The notes beneath the pieces are model-generated. The model was not told the origin of the DNA and did no database searches. It saw only the letters and a list, made by a program, of their open reading frames with translations. From Pseudonocardiales bacterium (GTDB lineage: Bacteria; Actinomycetota; Actinomycetes; Mycobacteriales; Pseudonocardiaceae): a DNA stretch of 64,000 nt. Of this stretch, positions 22,101 through 30,899 are shown in pieces. Positions within the stretch are counted from its first letter, which is position 1. The number at the start of each line of letters is the position of its first letter. The DNA lies in the NCBI GenBank assembly GCA_019243635.1, contig JAFAUB010000023.1, forward strand, positions 37,793 through 101,792. Reading direction: 5' to 3'. The position numbers and the translations under genes are program-made.

Positions 22101-23139
22101 CGGCCACACCGGTGCCGTCTACGACGTGGAGCTCAGCCGTGATGGGCATACCCTGGCCAGCGGCAGCGCCGACCGGACGGTGCGGTTGTGGGACGTGGCC
22201 GACCCCGCTCACCACGCCCCGCTGGGCTCACCCCTGACCGGCCACACCGACGTCGTCGACGGGCTGGCGTTCAGCCCCGATGGGCGCACCCTGGCCAGCG
22301 CCGGCTACGACCGGACCGTGCGGTTGTGGAACGTGGCCGACCCCGCTCACCCCGCTCCGCTGGGCCCACCCCTGACCGGCCATACCGACCACGTCGGCGG
22401 GGTGGCGTTCAGTCCCGATGGGCGCATCCTGGCCACCGGCGGCGTCGACCGGACGGTGCGGCTGTGGAACGTGGCCGACCCGGCTCACCCCATCCCGCTG
22501 GGCCCACCCCTGACCGGCCACACCGGCGGCATCGGCCCGGTGGTGTTCAGTCCGGATGGGCGCACCCTGGCCACCGGCAGCAGTGACCGGACGGTGCGGT
22601 TGTGGAACATGGCCGACCCGGCTCACCCCACCCCGCTGGGCTCACCACTGGCCGGCCACGCCAACGCTGTCAGCGCGGTGGCGTTCAGTCCTGATGGGCG
22701 CACCCTGGCCACCGCTAGCGATGACCACACGCTGCGGTTGTGGAACGTGGCCGACCCGGCTCACCCCACCCCGCTGGGCCCACCCCTGACCGGCCACGCC
22801 GGCACCGTCAGCGCGGTGGCGTTCAGCCCCGATGGGCGCACCCTGGCCAGCGCCGGCTACGACCGGACCGTGCGGTTGTGGAACGTGGCCGACCCAGCCC
22901 ATCCCACGTCGCAGGGTCGACCACTGACCGGCCACACCAACTTCGTCACCGCGTTGGCGTTCAGCCCTGATGGGCACACCCTGGCCACCGGCGGCGCCGA
23001 CCAGACTGTGCGGTTGTGGGAGACGGACGTCGACCGAGCGATCCAGCGGATCTGCGCCGCCACCGCGAACACCCTCACCCCCGCGACGTGGGCGCAGTAT
23101 GTGTCACCGGACTTGCGCTACCACCCGCCCTGCACGTGA
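19123..23139 (+). CDS. TIR domain - STAND ATPase - membrane helix - 14 WD40 repeats (conflict-system protein)
   Basis: 1338 residues from GTG 19123, directly before the TIR core; upstream frame sequence overlaps the decayed regulator and is not family-like. Order: TIR domain (2-125; VFISYAT, catalytic-type Glu77 in SNWCSAEVG), linker with DNPFPGLEPF, nSTAND1-type P-loop ATPase (Walker A 182-190 GPSGCGKSS; Walker B VMVDQAEEL around Asp277), helical region, one hydrophobic helix (594-614) and WD40 repeats (680-1306). Known TIR domains of this type cleave NAD+; STAND ATPases oligomerise after sensing a ligand. I infer a sensor-switch-effector that depletes NAD+ on recognition. It lies between guaB3 and the GMC oxidoreductase, a place normally without such a gene. 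Confidence 0.9.
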   Translation: MARVFISYATPDRVIADEVLSWLQAAGHEPFLAHDLRDGIGVGEEWKQRLYRELREVDAVVGVVTSAFVASNWCSAEVGIADALGCRLMPVRAETGVVHPLMQDLQYADYQADPRQARDRVLHALLEDGGRTWREGDNPFPGLEPFTAALSRVFFGRSAQAREVGSRLRAMGGNGGLLIIVGPSGCGKSSLLNAGVVPLLEGDPEWLVLPSLVPGSDPLPELARVLAITANRLGLGWSAGDVRGRLDAGTDGLRRVVDDLLVAGPGTRPRRLVVMVDQAEELFTRTTPDTVARFVQLLRGAVAGPVRVMVAMRSEFLDDLRDLPTLAGVPIEAYVLAPLDREALREVVERPAKVARLHLDEGLTTQLVADTDSGEALPLLAFILRRLAEGLPVGGTLTLSRYHDLGGVQGALTRHADAAFTEAVRAGGLTEREVLAGLTRLVTVEETGRRGRRRIRLAGLPEPLRVALGVFVERRLLLSDTDDTGQVWLTVAHEALLTGWRPLDTATADITAALRTARAVEQAAAEWTSADRSEHYLWDDKRLTATLATLGMTGDHNPAAPLVELDDEARAFLDATTRRVTLTKERERRRRTRTTTVLSTLLVLALIASVFAFQQRGTAQTQRDNATFNQITAQADRLRDTDVSLAAQLDITAYRMRPTPDLSTALITDADAALSTPLVGHTGFVDAVAFSPDGHTVATGSADRTVRLWNVADPAHPTPLGQPLPGHADSVDAVAFSPDGRTLATGSYDRTVRLWDVADPAHPTLLGSPLTGHTDWVFAVAFSPDGRTLATGSADRTVRLWDVADPAHPMPLGQPLPGHADSVFAVAFSPGGRTLASGSYDRTVRLWDVADPAHPTSLGSPLTGHTDHVTAVVFSPDGRTLASGSVDRTVRLWDVGDPAHPASLGPPLVGHINMVWAVVFSPDGHILATASYDQTVRLWNVGDPAHPTPLGSLLIGHTGPVFAVAFSPDGRTLATGSADRTARLWTIPYAPTTGHTGAVYDVELSRDGHTLASGSADRTVRLWDVADPAHHAPLGSPLTGHTDVVDGLAFSPDGRTLASAGYDRTVRLWNVADPAHPAPLGPPLTGHTDHVGGVAFSPDGRILATGGVDRTVRLWNVADPAHPIPLGPPLTGHTGGIGPVVFSPDGRTLATGSSDRTVRLWNMADPAHPTPLGSPLAGHANAVSAVAFSPDGRTLATASDDHTLRLWNVADPAHPTPLGPPLTGHAGTVSAVAFSPDGRTLASAGYDRTVRLWNVADPAHPTSQGRPLTGHTNFVTALAFSPDGHTLATGGADQTVRLWETDVDRAIQRICAATANTLTPATWAQYVSPDLRYHPPCT
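21160..23040 (+). repeat. 14 WD40 repeats of 138 bp, two blocks of seven
   Basis: Repeats begin at 21160, 21298, 21436, 21574, 21712, 21850, 21988, 22102, 22240, 22378, 22516, 22654, 22792 and 22930. The unit is 46 residues with FSPDGRTLATGS and RTVRLWNVADPAHP nearly invariant, also at the DNA level. Repeat 7 is 38 residues, has lost the linker, and divides the array into two seven-bladed propellers. Variation concentrates in the three residues after GH, the two residues after the following Val, and the residue before DR. Confidence 0.95.
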
Positions 23140-23280
23140 TGTACGACGATCAGCCCCCAGCTCGGGTCGTCCGGGAACGTCGTCAACACCATTTGCCGCC
23201 TCGAATGGGCGGCCTGATTTCCGGCCTTCACCCCTGGAGTGGTCGGTTTATCCTCCTAGCAGGTGCACAGAGGAGTTGTC

Positions 23281-24981
23281 GTGGATTACGACGTGGTGGT
23301 GGTCGGCTCCGGGTTCGGGGGCAGCGTCGCGGCGCTGCGGCTGACCGAGAAGGGCTACCGGGTCGGCGTGCTGGAGGCGGGGCGGCGTTTCGCCGACGAG
23401 GAGCTGGCCGCCACGTCCTGGCAGCTGCGCAGGTTCCTCTGGGCGCCGGCGCTGGGTTGCTATGGCATCCAGCGCATCCACCTGCTGCGTGACCTCGTGG
23501 TGCTGGCCGGTGCCGGCGTCGGGGGTGGGTCGCTGAACTACGCCAACACCCTGTACCGGCCGCCTGAGGCGTTCTTCCGTGACCCGCAGTGGGCGCACCT
23601 CGCGGACTGGCGCGCCGAGCTCGACGCCCATTACGACCAGGCGGAGCGGATGCTCGGGGTGAGCACCTACGCCGGGCACACGGCTGCTGACGAGGTGATG
23701 CGGCTGGTCGCGCGGGACATGGGAGTCGCCGACAGCTACCACCCCACCCCGGTGGGGGTGTTCTTCGGCCGACCGGGTGAGGAGGTCGACGACCCGTACT
23801 TCGGCGGCGCCGGCCCCCGGCGCACCGGCTGCACCGAATGCGGCTCCTGCATGACCGGCTGTCGGGTGGGCGCCAAGAACACCCTGGTGAAGAACTACCT
23901 GTACCTCGCGGAGCGGGCCGGGGCCACCGTGCACCCGCTGACCACGGTGACCGCTGTGCGCCCGCGGCCGGACGGGACCTGGCTGGTCGACGCCGTGCGC
24001 ACCGGGCCACCGCGTCTCGGGGGACGCAAACGCCAGACGGTCCGGGCGAACCAGGTGGTGCTCGCCGCCGGCACCTGGGGGACCCAGCAGCTGCTGCACC
24101 GGATGCGCGACGACGGCGTGCTGCCCCGGCTCTCACCCCGGCTGGGCGAGCTGACCCGGACGAATTCCGAGGCGATCGTCGGCGCCAGCCGGCACACGGT
24201 GGACCCGCTGCGCGACTTCTCCCGAGGGGTGGCCATCACCTCCTCCTTGCACCCCGACGAGCACACCCACATCGAGCCGGTCCGCTACGGGCGGGGCAGT
24301 AACGCGATGGGCCTGCTGCAGACCCTGGCCACCGATGGCGCGTCGGACACTCCGCGCTGGCGGCAGCTGCTGGGCGCCGTCGCCCGGCACCCGGTCACGA
24401 CGGCGCGGTTGCTGTCGGTACGGCGTTGGAGCGAGCGGACGGTGATCCTGCTGGTGATGCAGACCCTGGACAACTCCCTGACCACCTACCGCCGCCGCGG
24501 CCGGCTCACCTCGCGGCCCGGCCACGGCGAGCCCAACCCGACCTTCATCCCGGCCGGTTTCCAGGCCGGCCGGCTCACCGCCCAGTACATCGGCGGCACC
24601 GCCGGGAGCACCTGGGGGGAGCTGTTCGAGATCCCGATGAGCGCGCATTTCCTCGGTGGCTGCCCGATGGGCGCGACTGCGGCCGACGGCGTCCTCGACG
24701 CCTACCACCGGGTGCACGGCTACCCGGGCCTGTCCGTGGTGGACGGATCGGCCCTCAGCGCGAACCTGGGAGTCAACCCGGCGCTGACCATCACCGCCCT
24801 GGCCGAGCGCGCCTTCGCCCTGTGGCCCAACGAGGGCGCAGCAGACCCGCGTCCCCTCCCGGGCGAGACCTACCAGCGGCTGGACCCCATCCCCCCGCGC
24901 ACGCCCGCCGTCCCCGCCGCATCGCGCGGTGCCTCTTCGGGCGGGGCGGTGGGCGGTGACGCCACGTTCGGGCGCGCGTAG
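23281..24981 (+). CDS. choD: GMC-family FAD oxidoreductase (cholesterol oxidase-like)
   Basis: 566 residues from GTG 23281, chosen because AGAGGAG lies just upstream and the FAD-binding strand starts immediately (DYDVVVVGSGFGGSVAA). Other signatures: VLAGAGVGGGSLNYANTLY, a ferredoxin-like cysteine cluster GCTECGSCMTGCRVGAKN, and the C-terminal GMC motif VVDGSALSANLGVNPALTI. It corresponds in position to mycobacterial choD between guaB3 and guaA. Despite the name, cholesterol oxidation by this subfamily is not certain; the four-cysteine motif sets it apart from classic ChoA enzymes. Confidence 0.85.
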   Translation: MDYDVVVVGSGFGGSVAALRLTEKGYRVGVLEAGRRFADEELAATSWQLRRFLWAPALGCYGIQRIHLLRDLVVLAGAGVGGGSLNYANTLYRPPEAFFRDPQWAHLADWRAELDAHYDQAERMLGVSTYAGHTAADEVMRLVARDMGVADSYHPTPVGVFFGRPGEEVDDPYFGGAGPRRTGCTECGSCMTGCRVGAKNTLVKNYLYLAERAGATVHPLTTVTAVRPRPDGTWLVDAVRTGPPRLGGRKRQTVRANQVVLAAGTWGTQQLLHRMRDDGVLPRLSPRLGELTRTNSEAIVGASRHTVDPLRDFSRGVAITSSLHPDEHTHIEPVRYGRGSNAMGLLQTLATDGASDTPRWRQLLGAVARHPVTTARLLSVRRWSERTVILLVMQTLDNSLTTYRRRGRLTSRPGHGEPNPTFIPAGFQAGRLTAQYIGGTAGSTWGELFEIPMSAHFLGGCPMGATAADGVLDAYHRVHGYPGLSVVDGSALSANLGVNPALTITALAERAFALWPNEGAADPRPLPGETYQRLDPIPPRTPAVPAASRGASSGGAVGGDATFGRA

Positions 24982-24990
24982 CGTGCCGCT

Positions 24991-26547
24991 ATGACGGTGC
25001 TGGTCGTGGACTTCGGGGCGCAGTATGCGCAGCTGATCGCTCGACGGGTCCGCGAGGCGCAGGTGTACTCCGAGGTCGTGCCGCACACCGCCACAGTGTC
25101 GGAGATCCTGGGGCGCAAGCCTGCGGCGATCGTGCTTTCCGGCGGTCCGGCCAGCGTGTACGCCGACGACGCGCCTCGCGTCGACCCGGCTCTGTTCCAG
25201 GCCGGGGTGCCGGTGCTGGGCATCTGCTACGGCTTTCAGGCGATGGCCGAGACCCTGGGCGGCGCTGTGCAGCGGACCGGCACCCGCGAGTACGGGCGCA
25301 CCGAGCTGCAGGTGCTCGACGGCGGCGGCGTGCTGCACCGCGAGCTGCCGGCGCGCGGCCCGGTGTGGATGAGCCACGGCGACGCCGTGACCGCCGCCCC
25401 GGGGGGGTTCACGGTCACCGCGCGGTCGGGTGGTGCCCCGGTGGCGGCGTTCGAGGACATCGAGCGGCGGTTGACCGGGGTGCAGTACCACCCCGAGGTG
25501 GTGCATTCCCCCCACGGCCAGGAGGTGCTGCGCCGGTTCCTGCACGAGGTCGCCGGCATCCGGCCGAGCTGGACCACCGCCAACGTCATCGACGAGACGG
25601 TGGCCGCGATCCGGGCCCAGACCGGTGGCGGCGCCGTGATCTGTGGCCTGTCCGGCGGGGTGGACTCCGCGGTGGCCGCCGCGTTGGTGCACCGAGCCGT
25701 CGGAGACGCTCTGACCTGCGTGTTCGTTGATCACGGCCTGCTGCGGGCCGGCGAGCGGGCCCAAGTGGAACGGGACTACGTGGCCGCCACGGGAGTTCAG
25801 CTGGTCACCATCGACGCCCGGGAGCGGTTCCTGTCCGCGCTGGCCGGCGTGGTGGACCCCGAGCGGAAGCGGAAGATCATCGGCCGGGAGTTCATCCGGG
25901 TCTTCGAAGCCGCGGCCCGGGGCCTACAGGCCGAGGCGGGCCGGCATGGCGAGGAGATCCGCTTCCTGGTACAGGGCACCCTGTACCCGGATGTGGTGGA
26001 GTCCGGCGGTGGATCGGGAACTGCGAGCATCAAGAGCCACCACAACGTCGGCGGTCTGCCCGAGGATCTGGCCTTCGAGCTGGTCGAGCCGCTGCGCGCG
26101 CTGTTCAAGGACGAGGTGCGCCGGGTGGGGCTGGAGCTGGGGCTGCCGGAGACGATTGTGCACCGCCAGCCGTTCCCCGGCCCCGGCCTGGCGATCCGGA
26201 TCATCGGCGAGGTCACCGCCGCGCGCCTTTCCCTGCTGCGCGCCGCGGACGCGATCGCCCGGGAGGAGCTCACCGCGGCCGGGATGGACCGCGACATCTG
26301 GCAGTGCCCAGTGGTGCTGCTCGCGCAGGTGCGCAGCGTCGGCGTGCAGGGTGATGGGCGCAGCTACGGGCATCCGGTGGTGTTGCGCCCGGTGTCCAGT
26401 GAGGACGCCATGACCGCGGACTGGTCACGGGTGCCCTACGACGTGCTGGCCCGTATCTCCGGCCGGATCACCAACGAGGTACCCGAGATCAACCGCGTGG
26501 TGCTCGACGTGACCAGCAAGCCTCCCGGCACCATCGAATGGGAATAA
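24991..26547 (+). CDS. guaA: GMP synthase (glutamine-hydrolysing)
   Basis: Converts XMP to GMP. 518 residues. Class I glutamine amidotransferase domain: nucleophile Cys79 in GICYGFQAM, and HPEVVHS. ATP pyrophosphatase domain: PP-loop [13 protein letters not shown]. Dimerisation domain: [13 protein letters not shown] ... PPGTIEWE at the C-terminus. It lies ten bases after the GMC oxidoreductase. In this window it is trapped between two inserted conflict-type gene groups. Confidence 0.97.
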   Translation: MTVLVVDFGAQYAQLIARRVREAQVYSEVVPHTATVSEILGRKPAAIVLSGGPASVYADDAPRVDPALFQAGVPVLGICYGFQAMAETLGGAVQRTGTREYGRTELQVLDGGGVLHRELPARGPVWMSHGDAVTAAPGGFTVTARSGGAPVAAFEDIERRLTGVQYHPEVVHSPHGQEVLRRFLHEVAGIRPSWTTANVIDETVAAIRAQTGGGAVICGLSGGVDSAVAAALVHRAVGDALTCVFVDHGLLRAGERAQVERDYVAATGVQLVTIDARERFLSALAGVVDPERKRKIIGREFIRVFEAAARGLQAEAGRHGEEIRFLVQGTLYPDVVESGGGSGTASIKSHHNVGGLPEDLAFELVEPLRALFKDEVRRVGLELGLPETIVHRQPFPGPGLAIRIIGEVTAARLSLLRAADAIAREELTAAGMDRDIWQCPVVLLAQVRSVGVQGDGRSYGHPVVLRPVSSEDAMTADWSRVPYDVLARISGRITNEVPEINRVVLDVTSKPPGTIEWE

Positions 26548-26683
26548 CCCATGAGTGGGTCGGCGTCTTTCTCAGCACAGTCACAGGTGACAACAAGTAG
26601 TCTGTTGCTGGCAGGGGGGTAGTTCCTGAGATTCGCCGACGACTCGCGTGAGGGCGCGCAGTGTGACCTGCCTGGGGGCGAGC

Positions 26684-29377
26684 ATGACTACGCTCGACTT
26701 CGAGCTCGAGATAAATCCGGGTACCGGCGGCACCTACCCGGTGGCGGCTCGTGCGCCTGGTGGAGAGGCCGCCGCCACCATGCGTCTGCTCTTGAGCTCC
26801 GCTGACCTCGACCACCATCTCGCCGTGGTCAGGGACAAGGTGTTGGCGTCGTCGGCGGTGCTGCGTGGCGCGCCCACCGCCGACGAGCGGCCCGTGCGAG
26901 ATCTGGGTCAGCGGTTGTTCGAGGCACTGGTCGCCGACGATGTGCGGAGTCTGTACGTGGCCAGCAGGCAGCGCGCTCGGGAGAAGGACTGTGCGCTGCG
27001 GCTGGTGCTGCGCGTACGCCCGCCGGAGCTGGCCCGGCTGCCGTGGGAGTTCCTGTTCGATCCCGGCCAGCAGGACTACCTGGGTTTGACCATGCCGCTG
27101 GTGCGCTACCCCGAGGTGCTGGCGCCTCGGCAGCCGCTGGAGGCCGTTCTGCCGCTGCGGATCCTGGGCATGGTGGCCCGCCCGGGTGATCAGCACTCGT
27201 TGGAGGTCGACGAGGAGCGGCGGCGGCTGCGCACCGCGGTGGAGGGTCTGAAGCGCGAGGGGTTGGTGGAACTGTCCTGGGTGGCCGGGCAGACCTACAA
27301 CGCCCTGCAGGACGCGCTGGACCAGGGTCCCTGGCACGTTTTCCACTTTGTGGGTCACGGCGGGTACAACCGGGACACCGAAGAGGGCACCCTGGCGTTG
27401 GCCGACCATACGGGCCGCACCCGCCGGGTCGGTGCCGACGATCTCAGCCGGCTCCTCGCCGAGCATCACACGCTGCGGCTGGTGGTGCTCAATGCCTGCG
27501 ACACCGGGCGGGGTAGCGCCTTGGACGCGTTCTCCAGCACAGCCGGGGCGCTGGTGCGCCGATGGATCCCGGCGGTGGTGGCGATGCAGTTCGAGATCTC
27601 CGATCCGGCCGCGATCGTGTTCGCCGAGACGTTCTACGAGAGCGTGGCTAAACGCCGGCCGGTGGATGACAGCGTCATGCGCGCCCGCCGCGCACTGCGG
27701 CTGGACAACAAGGACACCCTGGAGTGGGGCACGCCGGTGCTGTATCTGCGCGCGCCCGAAGGGCGCATCTTCGACAGCACCAGTCCTGCGCCACCGCGGC
27801 TCCGTCCACCCCCGGACCCGATCGGTGCGTGGGAGGTGGAGGCTCTCTATGACCAGGCGCTGTCCGCGTTCTGGACCGAGCGCTGGGACCAGGCCGTGGG
27901 GCTGCTGCAGCAGGTTCTCGCCCACCGCCCTCAGCAGCATCCGGACGTTGCCGTCAAGCTGGAGCAGGCTCGCCACCAGCAGCGGCTGGCCACCCGCTAC
28001 GCCCACGCGTGCGCGGCGGCGGAGGCCTTGGACTGGGACGAGGCCGTCACGATGTTCACGATGGTCATCGAGGCCGACCCTGCTTACCGGGACGTCGGTC
28101 GTCTGTTGGACAACGCCCGGCGCCGCCAGCAGATCGCCGGCTGGCAAGCCGAGGCTCGCCGGCTGCACCGGGCCGAGCAGTGGGCGGCGGTGGTCAAGAT
28201 CGGTGAGCGACTGCACATCGTGGACTCAGCCGCTGCGGAACTAGACGGGCTGGTCAGCTCGGCGCGGACGCAGCTCGCCGCCGCGGCACAGGCGGAACAG
28301 ATCGCCTTGCGGTACCGCACCGCGCTGCGCCTCCTCGACGCCGGTGAGTGGCAGGAGGCGATCGAGGCGCTGGAGCGGCTGGACCCCACCTATCGGGACA
28401 CCGCGGCTCTGCTGGCTCGGGCTCGCCGGGAGCTTCCCGACCCGACACCATCACCCACCATCGCCCACCACCCCACAGCGGTGCGGATCCTGCGGCACCG
28501 CAGGGCGGTCAGCGCTGTCGCGTTCAGCCCGGACGGCCACCGGCTGGCCACCGCCAGCGCCGACAGGAATGTGCGGATCTGGGATGCCACCAGTGAACAG
28601 GAACGTCTGAGCATGACGCACAAGGGCGTGCGGCGCAACGCGCGTGCGCGACTCGCGAATGTGCGGGGGCGGACCGTGACGTTCAGCCCCGATGGGCGCT
28701 GGCTGGCCAGCGCCAGTGACGATGACACGGCCCGGGTGTGGGACGCCGACAGCGGGCGGCAGCTCGCCAAGGTCACTCACGACAACGTGGTGGTGGGGGT
28801 GGCGTTCAGCCCGGACGGGCAGTGGCTGGCCACCGCCGGCGAGGACTACACCGCCCGGGTGTGGGAGGTCGACAGTGGGCGGCAGCTCGCCACGTTCACT
28901 CACGACAGGCCGGTGGTGGGGGTGACGTTCAGCCCGGACGGCCACCGGCTGGCCACCGCCGGCGAGGACCACACGGCCCGGGTGTGGGAGGTCGACAGTG
29001 GGCGGCAGCTCGCGAAGGTCACGCACGACAAGCCGGTGCGGGGGGTGGTGTTCAGGCCGGACGGGCAGTGGCTGGCCACCGCCGGCGACGACTGCACCGC
29101 CCGGCTCTGGGAGACCGACAGCGGCCGGCAGCTCGCGAAGGTCACGCACGACAAGCCGGTGCGGGGGGTGGCGTTCAGCCCGGACGGGCAGTGGCTGGCC
29201 ACCGCCGGCGAGGACTACACCGCCCGGGTGTGGGAGGTCGACAGTGGGCGGCAGCTCGCCGCGTTCACTCACGACAATGTGGTGGTGGGGGTGGCGTTCA
29301 GCCCGGACGGCCACCGGCTGGCCACCGCCAGCGGCGGGAAGGCCGCGCTGATCTGGATGGTGAGCGGTGGTGAGTGA
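26684..29377 (+). CDS. CHAT caspase-like protease - TPR-like - 7 WD40 repeats
   Basis: 897 residues from ATG 26684 (GGGGGCGAG upstream; a GTG at 26648 is an alternative). The CHAT protease domain (about 60-370) has the catalytic pair His225 (FHFVGHGGY) and Cys272 (VVLNACDTG). A helical region with three TPR-like units (about 390-590; ERWDQAVGLLQQVLAHRP, DWDEAVTMFTMVIEADP, EWQEAIEALERLDPTYRD) follows, then seven WD40 blades (604-897) of 41 residues with near-identical VFSPDGQWLATAGEDYTARVW units. CHAT proteases are effectors of bacterial cell-death systems. I infer that the WD40 part senses a signal and frees the protease. The small downstream gene overlaps its stop codon. Confidence 0.9.
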   Translation: MTTLDFELEINPGTGGTYPVAARAPGGEAAATMRLLLSSADLDHHLAVVRDKVLASSAVLRGAPTADERPVRDLGQRLFEALVADDVRSLYVASRQRAREKDCALRLVLRVRPPELARLPWEFLFDPGQQDYLGLTMPLVRYPEVLAPRQPLEAVLPLRILGMVARPGDQHSLEVDEERRRLRTAVEGLKREGLVELSWVAGQTYNALQDALDQGPWHVFHFVGHGGYNRDTEEGTLALADHTGRTRRVGADDLSRLLAEHHTLRLVVLNACDTGRGSALDAFSSTAGALVRRWIPAVVAMQFEISDPAAIVFAETFYESVAKRRPVDDSVMRARRALRLDNKDTLEWGTPVLYLRAPEGRIFDSTSPAPPRLRPPPDPIGAWEVEALYDQALSAFWTERWDQAVGLLQQVLAHRPQQHPDVAVKLEQARHQQRLATRYAHACAAAEALDWDEAVTMFTMVIEADPAYRDVGRLLDNARRRQQIAGWQAEARRLHRAEQWAAVVKIGERLHIVDSAAAELDGLVSSARTQLAAAAQAEQIALRYRTALRLLDAGEWQEAIEALERLDPTYRDTAALLARARRELPDPTPSPTIAHHPTAVRILRHRRAVSAVAFSPDGHRLATASADRNVRIWDATSEQERLSMTHKGVRRNARARLANVRGRTVTFSPDGRWLASASDDDTARVWDADSGRQLAKVTHDNVVVGVAFSPDGQWLATAGEDYTARVWEVDSGRQLATFTHDRPVVGVTFSPDGHRLATAGEDHTARVWEVDSGRQLAKVTHDKPVRGVVFRPDGQWLATAGDDCTARLWETDSGRQLAKVTHDKPVRGVAFSPDGQWLATAGEDYTARVWEVDSGRQLAAFTHDNVVVGVAFSPDGHRLATASGGKAALIWMVSGGE

Positions 29378-29867
29378 CTCGGATCCGCTTGCGGCGGAGG
29401 TCCTCGTCACTGCCGAGGTGCCGGCCGAGGAGGAACAGGCGATCGTCGACGCCTTCCGTGCCCTCGACGTCGTTGCGTGCACCCGGGTGGTCCCCACCCG
29501 TCGCGGCCTGGAACAACTGCAGTGGCTGGTGCTCGCCACGCTGCCGCTGCACGCATTTCTGAGGGGTCTCGGGTCCGCTGCGGCGGAAGACCTCACCCAG
29601 GGCCTGAAACGCCTGGTCGGTCGGGTGATCGAGGCCAGGCACACGACCGCGTCCTCGGCCGAGGTGCTGGTGCTGCAAGATGCCGCGACCCGGCTGCAGA
29701 TCGTGCTGGAAGCCGATCTGCCCGCGGTGGCGTATCAGGCGCTGGTCGCGCTCGACCTCTCGGTGTTCCGGCAGGGGCCGGTGCACTACGACCACCGACG
29801 TGGCGAGTGGCGCTCGGAGCTGGACGAGTGGCAGCGACGTCAGGTGGAGGATTCCGGACCGGCGTAG
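29367..29867 (+). CDS. Small partner protein coupled to the CHAT-WD40 gene
   Basis: 166 residues from GTG 29367 or 29370; the start lies inside the last codons of the CHAT gene, so translation is coupled. Sequence: N-terminal beta/alpha segment (AEVLVTAEVPAEEEQAIVDA), a hydrophobic helix (LQWLVLATLPLHAFLRGL), an amphipathic region and the strand-like end VLVLQDAATRLQIVLEADLP followed by RQGPVHYDHRRGEW. The layout recalls the small effector-associated constant components seen beside CHAT, TIR and trypsin-like conflict proteins, but I cannot assign a named family. It could regulate or anchor the protease. Confidence 0.75.
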   Translation: MVSDSDPLAAEVLVTAEVPAEEEQAIVDAFRALDVVACTRVVPTRRGLEQLQWLVLATLPLHAFLRGLGSAAAEDLTQGLKRLVGRVIEARHTTASSAEVLVLQDAATRLQIVLEADLPAVAYQALVALDLSVFRQGPVHYDHRRGEWRSELDEWQRRQVEDSGPA

Positions 29868-29906
29868 GCCCTCGGCCCGGTGGTGGGACGGGCCGCCTCA
29901 GACACG

Positions 29907-29924
29907 CCGAACCAGCCGGTTCGG
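29907..29924 (+). terminator. Perfect 7-bp hairpin after the CHAT unit
   Basis: CCGAACC (29907-29913) and GGTTCGG (29918-29924) around the loop AGCC, 40 bases after the small partner gene; probable transcription end. Confidence 0.55.
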
Positions 29925-29992
29925 CTCGCTGGCCGCTGGCCTACGTAGGGTGAGAGAATCAGTGGTTTATACCCCGTAGAGGAGTGATGATA

Positions 29993-30886
29993 ATGTCTCA
30001 GTCGGGTGCGGATCCGACCGACGGTCACGCTCCGGTCCAACCGCAGGCACCAACCGTGCTGCGCATCGCATTGGGTGCTGAGCTACGTCGGCTCCGTGAG
30101 GCGAGCGGAACCACCATCGGAGCGGCCGCCCATGCCATCCGGGTGTCCCATGCCAAGATCAGCCGCATGGAGCTCGGGCGGGTCGGCTTCAAGGAGCGTG
30201 ACGTGGCGGATCTGCTCACCCTCTACGGCATTACCGACGAACAGGAGCGAGGAGCGTTCCTGGCGCTGGCCCGGCGGTCCAACGTGCCCGGTTGGTGGCA
30301 CGACTACAGTGACGTCCTGCCGAGCTGGTTTGAGATGTACCTGGGCCTGGAGCAGGCCAGCTCCCTCATCCGCACCTATGAGCCCCAGCTCATGCCCGGC
30401 CTGCTGCAGACCCGGGAGGTCGCCCGCGCTGTCGTCCAGCTTGGCGACCTGAGCGGATCCGGCGACGATATCGAGCGCCGGGTTGCGTTGCGGATGAGAC
30501 GTCAGGAGATGCTCACCCAGCCCGGAGCACCCCAGCTATGGGCCGTGATCGACGAGGCTGCGCTATGGCGGATCGACGGGCGTTCGGTGATCCGGGCGCA
30601 GCTCCAGCATCTGATCGAGATGGCCGAGCTCCCCAACATCACACTTCAGGTGATACCGATCTACTCCGGTGCACACCCGGCGGTGGGTGGTCCGTTCACG
30701 ATCCTGCGTTTCTCCGAACCCGACCTGCCGGACATCGTGTATCTCGAACAGTTGGCCAGCGCACTCTACCTGGATAAGCGCTGGTATGTCCGGCATTATC
30801 TGGTGGTCATGGACCGCCTGTGCGTCCAGGCCAAGTGCCCCGCCGAGACGACCAGGTTCTTCAGCAGTACCCTCGCAGAACTCTGA
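29993..30886 (+). CDS. XRE-family HTH regulator with DUF5753
   Basis: 297 residues; ATG 29993 is preferred because AGAGGAG lies eight bases upstream. The N-terminal HTH (about 22-80) reads LGAELRRLREASGTTIG and RVSHAKISRMELGRVGFK. The C-terminal DUF5753 ligand-type domain shows IRTYEPQLMPGLLQT, IDEAALWR and PFTILRFSEPDLPDIVYLE. Actinomycetes have many such regulators, commonly paired with DUF397 toxins/partners or with methyltransferases; here the convergent neighbour is a methyltransferase. Confidence 0.88.
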   Translation: MSQSGADPTDGHAPVQPQAPTVLRIALGAELRRLREASGTTIGAAAHAIRVSHAKISRMELGRVGFKERDVADLLTLYGITDEQERGAFLALARRSNVPGWWHDYSDVLPSWFEMYLGLEQASSLIRTYEPQLMPGLLQTREVARAVVQLGDLSGSGDDIERRVALRMRRQEMLTQPGAPQLWAVIDEAALWRIDGRSVIRAQLQHLIEMAELPNITLQVIPIYSGAHPAVGGPFTILRFSEPDLPDIVYLEQLASALYLDKRWYVRHYLVVMDRLCVQAKCPAETTRFFSSTLAEL

Positions 30887-30899
30887 GCTGAGAGTTCGG

